NCBI GenBank assembly: GCA_026692885.1
Contig: JAPLNJ010001098.1
Span: 17,210-30,953, forward strand
Source of the DNA: Planctomycetota bacterium
Lineage (GTDB): Bacteria > Planctomycetota > Planctomycetia > Pirellulales > Pirellulaceae
Length of the DNA: 13,744 nucleotides
Direction: 5' to 3'
Within the stretch, counting starts at the first letter, position 1; every line of letters starts with the position of its first letter. A program made the translations under genes and the position numbers. The notes under the pieces were generated by a model. The model made no database searches. It was not told the DNA's origin and worked only from the letters and a program-made list of their open reading frames with translations. This document shows, one piece after another, positions 7,267 through 13,131 of this stretch.

Positions 7267-8090
7267 CGTAGGCTCCTTGATAGCGCGGTATCATCGTGCT
7301 CGGGTTCCGCCCGGTTTGTGCTCATGCTGGCACTCTCCTGGATCGAGATAAAGCGTTTCAATCCAGCGGGCGTACCGAGGACGCTCGTCACTCCCTGAAA
7401 GCCTTGCGGCGGCACGCCGGGGTCGTGCGGATGGCAGGCCGCGCGGACCTTGTATTCACCGCAGATGGGGAGCATGCGGTCCAGGAACCACGTGACCCGC
7501 TCCCAGAAGAGTTCCGCCGTAACCCTGCCGGCCCTGGTTAGCGGCGGCGATTCCTGTGCCTCGCGCAACCTCCAGGTGCTATAGCGCGCACCACCACGGC
7601 CAGGCGTCGCAGCGGTCCGCAGGACGCCCAGCAGGCTCAGGTTGTACTTGAACGCGGGAATGCCGGCCTGGGCGCAAGCGGCGATCATCTGACCGATCTG
7701 TTCGATGTCCCCGGTGCGCTCCGGGTCTTGGGCCAGCAGGATCGCGCCCCGTCGCTCCCGGTCGATGTGGCTCGACGAGAGCAGCGGCAGTGCGACCATC
7801 TCCAGGGCGATCCCGTGCTGCTGGCATAAGTCGCGGGTCTGTTCGAGTTCCTGCCGCGTCCAGTATTCCCGACCACCGGACGTGGGTGGATAGCCGCAGA
7901 CAGCCTCGACGCCGTGGCGTTTGAAGTAATCCAGCATCTCCGCCGTCGTCGGCCCTTGTTGCGTGCCCAGGTGCATGGTTGGCGATGGGGGCGGTCGCTG
8001 GGGAGTCGCCGCACTGCCGGCAGCCTGGCTCTGACCGCCACCAACCAGGGAAACGCCCGCCGCCGCCGCGATGAACTGCCTGCGGTGCAT
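7263..8090 (-). CDS. Tat-secreted mannonate dehydratase (UxuA)-like protein, C-terminally truncated
   Basis: TIM-barrel protein related to D-mannonate dehydratase, which converts mannonate to 2-keto-3-deoxygluconate in uronate catabolism. The ATG at 8090 follows AAGGAGG; the long open frame extending further upstream is a shadow of exonuclease III. The leader MHRRQFIAAAAGVSLVGGG is a Tat signal (RRQF). Barrel landmarks: TTAEMLDYFKRHGVEAV (48-64), GIPAFKYNLSLLGVLRT (143-159), YKVRAACHPHDPG (213-225, His220 a likely metal ligand) and GLKRFISIQES (243-253). Intact relatives then continue for about 100 residues with a CxGT strand, a second metal-binding His and the final Asp/His. Here the frame runs instead into an unrelated 22-residue tail and stops at the next gene's ATG. 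Missing ligands mean it is probably inactive. It starts 17 nt after the exonuclease III stop, so the two are likely one transcript. Confidence 0.72.
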   Translation of the reverse strand: MHRRQFIAAAAGVSLVGGGQSQAAGSAATPQRPPPSPTMHLGTQQGPTTAEMLDYFKRHGVEAVCGYPPTSGGREYWTRQELEQTRDLCQQHGIALEMVALPLLSSSHIDRERRGAILLAQDPERTGDIEQIGQMIAACAQAGIPAFKYNLSLLGVLRTAATPGRGGARYSTWRLREAQESPPLTRAGRVTAELFWERVTWFLDRMLPICGEYKVRAACHPHDPGVPPQGFQGVTSVLGTPAGLKRFISIQESASMSTNRAEPEHDDTALSRSLR

Positions 8091-8106
8091 ATCTGCCTCC
8101 TTCTCC

Positions 8107-8877
8107 TCAATCAGCAAACTCGGACACCGCCGGCGCGTGGTCCGAAGGCTTCTCGCCCTTGCGTTGGTCGCGGTCGACCTCCGCGTAGGTACAACGCTGA
8201 GCCAACGGTTCAGTCGCGAAGATGTAGTCCAACCGCAGCCCGTCGTTCTTTGGGAAGGCCAGCATCCGGTAGTCCCACCACGAATAGATCCCACCCTCCG
8301 GATGCCGCTGGCGGAACACGTCGACCAAACCCCAGTCGAGAATCCGATCCAGCGACAGACGTGCCGACTGGTAGCACAGGACGGAGTTCGCCCACTGCAC
8401 CGGATGAGCCACGTCCAGATCATCGCGAGCCACATTGAAATCGCCGCACAGCACCAACGGGGTCGTCGGCGTGTAGCGGCTTTCGAGGTACGAACACAGC
8501 CGGTCCATCCAGTCCAGCTTGTAGACATACTTCGCGGACCCGACCTGCTCACCGTTGGGCACGTACGCACTGATGACTCGCACCCCGCCAACCTCGACGG
8601 CAATCAAGCGGGCCTGCTGATCATCCCCGCCGTGCCCCCAGCCACATTCGATCTGGCTGGGCGGCGTGCGGCTGAGGACAGCCACGCCGTTGTAGGTCTT
8701 CTGACCGAACACGGCGGCGTGGTAGCCAGCCTCGCGGATGGCGTCATAGGGAAACGACTCTTCTTTGGTCTTCAGCTCCTGTAGGCAGAGCACGTCCGGT
8801 TGGACCTGCTGCAGCCAGTCCAGGAGCCGTTGCTGGCGGGCACGGACCGAATTGACGTTCCAGGTGGCGATCTTCAT
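8107..8877 (-). CDS. xth: Exodeoxyribonuclease III (AP endonuclease, xthA type)
   Basis: Complete 256-residue cytoplasmic DNA-repair enzyme of the endonuclease/exonuclease/phosphatase superfamily, with 3'-5' exonuclease and apurinic-site incision activity. Start chosen at the ATG of MKIATWNVNS (8877), the invariant N-terminus of the family; a longer frame to 8913 adds a non-family extension. Visible catalytic set: Asn7 (WNVNS), Glu34 (LQELK), Tyr105 (SAYVPNG), Asp146 and Asn148 (GDFNVA), Asp217 (LRLDYIF), and Asp246-His247 (SDHAP). NGVAVLSR and YSWWDYR are also typical. Length is normal and no damage is seen. Its placement directly upstream of a sugar-metabolism gene is probably incidental. 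The upstream ribosome site is only a weak AGGA. Confidence 0.95.
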   Translation of the reverse strand: MKIATWNVNSVRARQQRLLDWLQQVQPDVLCLQELKTKEESFPYDAIREAGYHAAVFGQKTYNGVAVLSRTPPSQIECGWGHGGDDQQARLIAVEVGGVRVISAYVPNGEQVGSAKYVYKLDWMDRLCSYLESRYTPTTPLVLCGDFNVARDDLDVAHPVQWANSVLCYQSARLSLDRILDWGLVDVFRQRHPEGGIYSWWDYRMLAFPKNDGLRLDYIFATEPLAQRCTYAEVDRDQRKGEKPSDHAPAVSEFAD

Positions 8878-8919
8878 TCTGGTCATCCTACCCCGGCCAA
8901 GCCACCGCGTCACCGAAGC

Positions 8920-9041
8920 TTACTGATGACCGGCGGACGCAGCGTTTCGCTGGAACTGTTTGAGACCTTCCCAGGCGATCCGTTGCAGATCGGCGCGATC
9001 CTGGGCGGAGAAGGTTCGCTTGAGCGGCCCTCCGTCAGGGG
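8920..9041 (-). pseudogene. C-terminal remnant of an unidentified gene, cut by the repeat element
   Basis: The frame ending in TAA at 8920 reads PDGGPLKRTFSAQDRADLQR then IAWEGLKQFQRNAASAGHQ. The amphipathic, ordered character of this stretch looks like a genuine protein C-terminus rather than random sequence, and the frame becomes repeat-derived (WEGEAPAEP) exactly where the inverted-repeat element begins at 9042. I cannot name the parent family. It could instead be a small ORF starting at the ATG at 9056 inside the element. Confidence 0.35.
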
Positions 9042-9170
9042 CTAGGTTGCCCATGGAAAACGAGAGAACGTGGATTGGGAGGGCGACGCTCCCGCGGAGC
9101 CTTAGGCCGTCGCTGACGGCCCGCTCCGGCTCGGCGGGAGCCTCGCCCTCCCATGCCATTGGCAACCTAG
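9042..9170. repeat. Planctomycete-type intergenic hairpin/MITE-like element with terminal inverted repeats
   Basis: CTAGGTTGCCCATGG at 9042-9056 is matched in inverse orientation, with one mismatch, by CCATTGGCAACCTAG at 9156-9170. Inside, 9076-9101 and 9129-9153 form a second arm pair: the left arm starts TGGGAGGGCGACGCTCCCGC and pairs with the complement of the right arm apart from two differences. At the centre GGCCGTC (9105-9111) and GACGGCC (9115-9121) form a short hairpin. The whole would fold into a long stem. The reverse strand translates as WEGEAPAEP, which I recall from spurious ORFs across planctomycete genomes. No coding capacity; mobilisation in trans is inference. It lies 43 bp downstream of the oleA stop and could also act as a transcription terminator. 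Confidence 0.8.
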
Positions 9171-9206
9171 CGGGCCCCTCGCCCTCCCATGCCATTGGCA
9201 ACCTAG
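9142..9206. repeat. Tandem duplication of the element's right end (2 x 29 bp)
   Basis: A 29-bp stretch at 9142-9170, from CTCGCCCTCCCATGCC through the terminal CTAG, is repeated without mismatch at 9178-9206, separated by 7 bp (CGGGCCC). The second copy contains the terminal inverted repeat again, so the element effectively has two right ends. It ends 6 bp before the oleA stop codon. Confidence 0.9.
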
Positions 9207-9212
9207 GACTCA

Positions 9213-10361
9213 CTAAGGGCAGATTTCCTGTTGCTTCTCGCCCTCGGCGTTGGTGTGCTCGGCGGCCCGGTCGGATCGGCCCGGCAACTGCAATTCGGAA
9301 CCGACCAACGACATCTGCCAGCGCACGCCGAGCATCAGGCAGTTGATCCCCGAACCGATGCCCAGCATGGCCACGTTGTCCCCGGGGCGCACCCGGCCGC
9401 GTTCCAGGCCGATGGCCATCGTCACGGGCAGGGCCACGGAACCGGTGTTACCCAACCACGGGAACGTATTGAAGTCGCGATCGGGATCGAGTCCCAGCGA
9501 TTCGTTCATGCGTTTGCGATGTGCCGAACCGACCTGATGACAGATGGTCGCGTGGATCTCGTCGACGTCCCACGTCGTATCGCGCAGGAAATCGCCGAAC
9601 GTCTCGACCCCCGTGGCCACGCCTTCTTCCAGCAGTTTCTCCGCATCGGTGTCCATCAGCGGATGCATGCCACTGCCCACCGCTTCGTCCTGGCCGCTGT
9701 GGCACAGCTGATGAAACTGGGTCCGGGCTCGCACCGCGGCGGCGATCAGGCGGTTGCCCGTCGTGCTCAGTTCCCGGTCCGTGAGCAGCACCGCGCAGCT
9801 GCCCGATCCAATCGTCAAGGAGGCCACGGCGAACTTGATCTGGCTGCGGGTGAGCGTTGTATCGCGGTTGAGCGTATCGATCGTGTTTTCGACCAACTGC
9901 CGGCTGCTTTCCGTGCCGACCACGAGCGCAGCGCGAATCTGGGCCAACTCGATCATGTTGGCGGCTTGCAGGATGCCGTTCATCAATCCCAAGCAGGCAT
10001 TCGAGACGTCGTAGATGACGCATTCGGGTGGCAATCCCAGGGCGTAGTGGACGCGGCAGGCCGTGGCCGGCTCCAAGTGATCGCGGCAGACGGAACCGTG
10101 GATCAAGGCGCCGATGTGGCGTCGATCGAGGCCAGCCGCCCGGATGGCGTGTTCGCCGCTGGCCACGCTTTTTTCACTCGGCAACATACCCCGCGGCCAG
10201 AAACGCCGCTCGCGAATCCCACTCATCAATTCCAGCCGGCCTTCCGGCAGTCGCAACCGGCGATACAGCGGTTCCAGCCGGCGCTCGATTTCCTCGCTGG
10301 TGACGATTTCTTCGGGCAGCGTGTAGCCGAAGGATTCCAGGCAAACGTGCTGATAATGCAT
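9213..10361 (-). CDS. oleA: OleA-type thiolase (acyl-CoA head-to-head Claisen condensation)
   Basis: 382-residue cytoplasmic thiolase-superfamily enzyme. OleA condenses two long-chain acyl-CoAs to a 2-alkyl-3-keto acid, the first step of long-chain olefin or ketone synthesis with OleB, OleC and OleD. The ATG at 10361 has GAGGGA 7 nt upstream and the N-terminus aligns with OleA from its first residue. Catalytic positions: Glu97 (HLEPAT), the base characteristic of OleA rather than FabH; Cys123 (DVSNACLG); His275 (ICHQVGSAH); Asn305 (LGNTGS). MLGIGSGINC near 332-341 is also typical. From memory, the Xanthomonas OleA has the same motifs at closely similar spacing. The last 30 residues, after the VRW strand, are a polar tail absent from the core fold. 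No oleB, oleC or oleD is visible in this window. Alternative: another FabH-like synthase, less likely given Glu97. Confidence 0.85.
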   Translation of the reverse strand: MHYQHVCLESFGYTLPEEIVTSEEIERRLEPLYRRLRLPEGRLELMSGIRERRFWPRGMLPSEKSVASGEHAIRAAGLDRRHIGALIHGSVCRDHLEPATACRVHYALGLPPECVIYDVSNACLGLMNGILQAANMIELAQIRAALVVGTESSRQLVENTIDTLNRDTTLTRSQIKFAVASLTIGSGSCAVLLTDRELSTTGNRLIAAAVRARTQFHQLCHSGQDEAVGSGMHPLMDTDAEKLLEEGVATGVETFGDFLRDTTWDVDEIHATICHQVGSAHRKRMNESLGLDPDRDFNTFPWLGNTGSVALPVTMAIGLERGRVRPGDNVAMLGIGSGINCLMLGVRWQMSLVGSELQLPGRSDRAAEHTNAEGEKQQEICP

Positions 10362-10460
10362 CGCGTCCCTCGCCGCGTTGGGCGTCTTGGAGTCTTGGTT
10401 GGCAGCTCGGCCGCATTCGACTCGTCTGCCGCCGTGTGATCTGACGAATTCTTCAACCTA

Positions 10461-10478
10461 GCCGAACCGTGTTTCGGC
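10461..10478. promoter_or_regulatory. Inverted repeat in the oleA/MFS divergent intergenic region (possible operator)
   Basis: GCCGAA (10461-10466) and TTCGGC (10473-10478) form a perfect 6-bp inverted repeat with a 6-nt loop, in the 259-bp gap between the divergent starts of oleA (10361) and the transporter (10621). Position suits an operator or a short RNA hairpin, but a 6-bp arm in GC-rich DNA is weak evidence. Nothing else strong was seen in this gap apart from the possible -10 listed next. Confidence 0.25.
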
Positions 10479-10569
10479 GTAAACCCATGTTTGTACCACA
10501 CGCGGTGTAAGGAGGGCACATTCGACCCGTGGACCGGCTTGCCCGGTTCTACTTCAAGTCGGCCCCTGC

Positions 10570-10575
10570 TATAAC
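10570..10575 (+). promoter_or_regulatory. Possible -10 box of the MFS transporter promoter
   Basis: TATAAC, 45 nt before the transporter ATG, is one base from the TATAAT consensus. The hexamer 17 nt upstream (TTCTAC) is a poor -35, so this rests on the -10 alone. Confidence 0.3.
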
Positions 10576-10620
10576 CTGCGGATTCGGCCGTTGGCTTTCC
10601 GGGGCAAAAGGAATTGGATC

Positions 10621-11985
10621 ATGACGGAGTCGCAGTCGCTCAACCGCGGGCATTGGATCGTGTTGGCAGCTTCGTTTCTGGGTTGGATGTTCGATGGGGT
10701 CGAGATCGGCCTGTTTCCGGTCGTCGTCCGACCTGCCTTTCAAAGCATGGGACTGACCGACGATGCCGTCATCGGCTCCTGGATCAGTTACGTAGTGGCG
10801 GCCTTCCTGTTGGGTGCTGCCGCCGGTGGGATCCTCTTCGGCTGGCTGGGGGACACGATTGGCCGGGTCCGCTCGATGGTGATCAGCATCCTGATCTATT
10901 CGCTGTTTACCGGGGCCTGCGCCCTGGCCCAGACGCCTTGGCAACTCGGCGTGTTCCGTTTCATCGCGTCACTGGGCATGGGAGGCGAATGGGCGCTGGC
11001 GGTGGCCCTGGTGATGGAATGCTGGCCGGAGCGGCACCGGACCAAACTCGCGGGGGCGATCGGTGCGGCCGCTAACTTTGGCATTCTGTTCATCGCCGTG
11101 GCAGCCCTCTTCAAGCCTGTCACTCAGGATTCGTGGCGGTGGATCATGGTCGTCGGTGCAGCACCCGCGCTGCTGGCCCTGTTGATCAGCGTGCTGGTCC
11201 CGGAGTCGGAGCGATGGAAGGCGTCGGTCAAGAAAGGTAAGTCCAAGCCGCTGCGCGAGATCTTTTCGCCGCGGCTGATCCGGTCGACTCTGTTTGCAAT
11301 TGTGTTCTCCGCGATCCCCTTGATCGGTACCTGGGCCGCCGTGTCCGGCTTTATTCCTACCTGGGTCGATCAGATGAGTCAGATCGAGGCCGGCAAGGAA
11401 TTCCTGAACGACGAGCAGTTGTCCAAATTCAACGAGGCGCAGGACCCGCAGTCAAAAGTCAAACTACTCAAACAGGAACTCAGCGAGACGCAGCGGAAGC
11501 AGGTCGGCGCGACCACGGCGCGAGACAAGGCCTGGGTGCAAATGGTACTGGCCATCGGGGCCATCGTCGGCTGTGTTATCGCCCCGCTTATCGGTGGCAC
11601 GTGGGGGCGACGCCCGGTCTACTTCGCCCTGTGCCTGCTGTCGCTGCTGTCCTGCGAGTACCTGTTCCTCGGTCTGAAAACGTTCGACCTGCAGTTCATG
11701 GCAGTGACTTTCTTGGTGGGCGGCGCGACGGCGGCCTTTTATGGCTGGTTGCCGCTGTATTTGCCCGAACTCTTCCCCACGCGTGTCCGCGCCACCGGGC
11801 AAGGGCTGAGTTTCAATTTCGGCCGTATTGTCGCGGCCTTTGGCGCGATCTACATGGGGCAACTGATCAGCTTGTTCCACGGTGCCTACGGGCACGCCAT
11901 GGCCGTCGTCTGCCTGATCTACATCGTCGGCATGGTGGTCATCTGGTTCGCCCCTGAGACCAAAGGCAAGCCGCTGCCGGATTAG
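10621..11985 (+). CDS. MFS transporter (sugar/organic-acid:H+ symporter type) with a long TM7-TM8 insertion
   Basis: 454-residue inner-membrane major facilitator superfamily carrier. The ATG at 10621 is preceded by AAAGGA at about 9 nt; the in-frame TTG at 10591 lacks a site. TM1 carries WMFDGVEIGLFP, an acidic pattern seen in metabolite:proton symporters. The loop 2-3 signature is GWLGDTIGRVRSM (74-86). The central loop has PESERWKASVKKG (194-206), followed by the second six-helix half. TM10/11 region PELFPTRVRATGQGLSFNFGR (382-402) and the end PETKGKP (445-451) are sugar-porter-like. Residues about 251-303, between TM7 and TM8 and so predicted periplasmic, form a charged, helix-prone insertion (LNDEQLSKFNEAQDPQSKVK and so on) that is longer than usual. 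The substrate is unknown; sialate, hexuronate or aromatic acids are all possible. Divergent from oleA, with no obvious partner gene. Confidence 0.88.
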   Translation: MTESQSLNRGHWIVLAASFLGWMFDGVEIGLFPVVVRPAFQSMGLTDDAVIGSWISYVVAAFLLGAAAGGILFGWLGDTIGRVRSMVISILIYSLFTGACALAQTPWQLGVFRFIASLGMGGEWALAVALVMECWPERHRTKLAGAIGAAANFGILFIAVAALFKPVTQDSWRWIMVVGAAPALLALLISVLVPESERWKASVKKGKSKPLREIFSPRLIRSTLFAIVFSAIPLIGTWAAVSGFIPTWVDQMSQIEAGKEFLNDEQLSKFNEAQDPQSKVKLLKQELSETQRKQVGATTARDKAWVQMVLAIGAIVGCVIAPLIGGTWGRRPVYFALCLLSLLSCEYLFLGLKTFDLQFMAVTFLVGGATAAFYGWLPLYLPELFPTRVRATGQGLSFNFGRIVAAFGAIYMGQLISLFHGAYGHAMAVVCLIYIVGMVVIWFAPETKGKPLPD

Positions 11986-12062
11986 TCGGGATGATTTCTA
12001 CGGAACTCAACACCGCCTTCCACCGCCGACTGCTGCCTATGGTTGGAATTTCTTAATCCGCG

Positions 12063-12068
12063 TATAGT
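12063..12068 (+). promoter_or_regulatory. -10 box positioned for a leaderless transcript
   Basis: TATAGT ends 6 nt before the ATG at 12075, so transcription would be expected to begin at or next to the A of the start codon. There is no Shine-Dalgarno sequence. No convincing -35 is present at 17 nt (TGGTTG). Confidence 0.45.
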
Positions 12069-12074
12069 AGCCGT

Positions 12075-12356
12075 ATGGAATCAATCATCCGCGACGTCAA
12101 AGACATCGTGCCCGACGAACGCCGCGTGTACGAGGCGGCGATCGGCCACGCGCTCCAGGAAGACCAGCGGGTCATCATCCGCGTGGTCAACCTGGGGGCG
12201 GAGCCCGATAAGGCCACCCGCAAGACGACTTTGGGCCGGTCTGTTGAAATCGCTCGGCAGGGCCGTGCCGCGGCGGCTGCGCAAGGCATTACGCCCGAGG
12301 ATGCGGAGGCGGCCATTGATGAATCGCTCCAGGAGGTCCGCCGATCAAACCGCTGA
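12075..12356 (+). CDS. Small hypothetical protein, antitoxin-like
   Basis: 93-residue soluble protein with no signal peptide or membrane segment. Order of features: a short N-terminal part (MESIIRDVKDIVPDERRVYE), a strand-like hydrophobic core (EDQRVIIRVVNLG, about 29-41), and a C-terminal helical arm (EIARQGRAAAAAQGITPEDA then EAAIDESLQEVR). The layout, a small core followed by a charged helical tail, recalls antitoxins paired with PIN-type toxins, and I have seen similar sequences annotated that way, but I cannot name a Pfam family. No intact toxin follows: the next 190 bp hold no convincing gene. The start lacks a ribosome site and sits 6 nt after a TATAGT box, so the mRNA is probably leaderless. 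Alternatives: an orphan regulator or a protein of unknown function. Confidence 0.65.
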   Translation: MESIIRDVKDIVPDERRVYEAAIGHALQEDQRVIIRVVNLGAEPDKATRKTTLGRSVEIARQGRAAAAAQGITPEDAEAAIDESLQEVRRSNR

Positions 12357-12548
12357 TCGAACCAGGCAGACTGCTCAAGGACACGGGCGGATGAAGTCCC
12401 TGGGTGGGAGGCTCGGCTGTGTTCCTGACGCCGTAGCGGATATAATCCGGGTGAGGGCCGCGGGGAAACCGGCGGATGCTTTCCGGTGGAAGGGACAGGT
12501 CCACGGAATCGCGGTGTTGGTCGATTGTGGCGCAGAAGGAGTAAGACC
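12357..12548 (+). other. Non-coding gap between the antitoxin-like and DUF5678-like genes
   Basis: The only open frame of note here (ATG 12390 to the TGA at 12550-12552) has no ribosome site and no protein-like composition, so I do not call it. The stretch contains a consensus -10 box at 12441-12446 and ends with GAAGGAG, the ribosome site of the gene at 12549. If a toxin gene once followed the antitoxin-like gene, no recognisable piece of it remains. Confidence 0.4.
12441..12446 (+). promoter_or_regulatory. Consensus -10 box upstream of the DUF5678-like gene
   Basis: A perfect TATAAT in otherwise GC-rich sequence, about 100 nt before the ATG at 12549. The -35 region (TGTGTT at 17 nt, or TTCCTG at 13 nt) is poor, so the call rests on the -10 match and position. 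It would give a 5' leader of roughly 95 nt. Confidence 0.4.
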
Positions 12549-12857
12549 ATGAGTCAGGCAGATGTTCTTGCGGCACCTGAACTCGAACCCATCGTTGACG
12601 GGATGAGCAAGTGGGACCAAGAGCGGTCTGCCTATTGGCGGTTATTGCCCGATTTGGTGTCCCAGTACCGCGGCCAGTACGTTGCCGTTCACGATCGCCA
12701 AGTCGTAGACAGCGGTGAGAATCAAGTCGAATTGGCCCTGCGGGTGTACCAGCGATTCGGGTACGTACCGATCTATGTGGGTCTCGTGTCTGACGAGCCG
12801 TTGCGAATGCTGCGGGTGCCCACCCCGCGAGTTCTAAGAGAGGCCCGTGGAGCATGA
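12549..12857 (+). CDS. DUF5678-like small protein
   Basis: 102-residue soluble protein. AAGGAG stands 7-8 nt before the ATG at 12549; the longer in-frame start at 12486 adds a non-conserved arginine-rich stretch. The core WRLLPDLVSQYRGQYVAVHD and RQVVDSGENQVELALRVYQR then FGYVPIYVGLV (about 30-80) follows the DUF5678 pattern YxGxYVAihdgxVvDsGxdexeLaxrvyxrfGyxPiyv. Function of the family is unknown. Its last codons overlap the ATG of the next gene (ATGA), a protease remnant; small proteins of this kind next to clan-AA aspartic proteases are familiar to me, which suggests the pair works together. No signal peptide or metal site seen. Confidence 0.75.
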   Translation: MSQADVLAAPELEPIVDGMSKWDQERSAYWRLLPDLVSQYRGQYVAVHDRQVVDSGENQVELALRVYQRFGYVPIYVGLVSDEPLRMLRVPTPRVLREARGA

Positions 12858-12984
12858 TTCGGTACCGAGAGTCATCCGGGTCGTGGCCAGCCGCGACGAA
12901 CCCTATGTTCTGCTGGGTCGCGACGTGCTTAACGGCCACCGCGTGATACTCGACGGACCCCGCTTGCATCTGGAAATCGAATGA
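12854..12984 (+). pseudogene. Retropepsin-like (clan AA) aspartic protease, middle deleted
   Basis: The ATG at 12854 overlaps the DUF5678 stop and encodes MIRYRES, a familiar beginning for these small proteases, but that frame soon loses meaning. From about 12870 a different frame reads VIRVVASRDEPYVLLGRDVL then NGHRVILDGPRLHLEIE and stops at 12984. The LLGRDVLNxxRVxLDGPxLxLE segment is the typical C-terminal third of bacterial clan-AA proteases. The whole catalytic part, including the DTGA active-site loop, is absent; complete relatives are about 120-140 residues, so roughly 75-80 codons are missing. The two surviving parts are out of frame with each other. It cannot be an active protease. 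Confidence 0.7.
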
Positions 12985-13131
12985 ACTGGTCGGGCCAACG
13001 GTCATAGCGGAAAGCCGAGCGATGGTACATGGGACGCTCCCGATCCGTTGTACTCGGTTCGCGGGCCAGCAGCCGTGCAGCAAAATTGGTGGTTGTTCGA
13101 AATGTCCGAAAACACGTAGTCGTGGCGACCG

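Noticed and set aside
8091..8603. N-terminal extension of the UxuA-like frame through the exonuclease III gene
   Set aside because: The extension is an alternate frame of exonuclease III; the ribosome site and Tat leader fix the start at 8090.
9231..10439. 402-codon plus-strand open frame opposite oleA
   Set aside because: It is antisense to a gene with complete catalytic motifs, has no domain signature and is His/Arg/Gln-rich as expected for a GC-rich shadow frame.
10529..10624. 31-codon GTG frame ending on the MFS start codon, with AAGGAGG upstream
   Set aside because: Spacing from the ribosome site is too long (about 13 nt) and the peptide has no leader-peptide features; chance overlap is likely.
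12390..12552. Small plus-strand frame MKSLGGRLG... between the two small genes
   Set aside because: No ribosome site, no recognisable family, and it overlaps a consensus promoter and the ribosome site of the next gene.
12289..13083. 264-codon minus-strand open frame across the DUF5678/protease region
   Set aside because: Antisense to conserved protein segments and without any motif.
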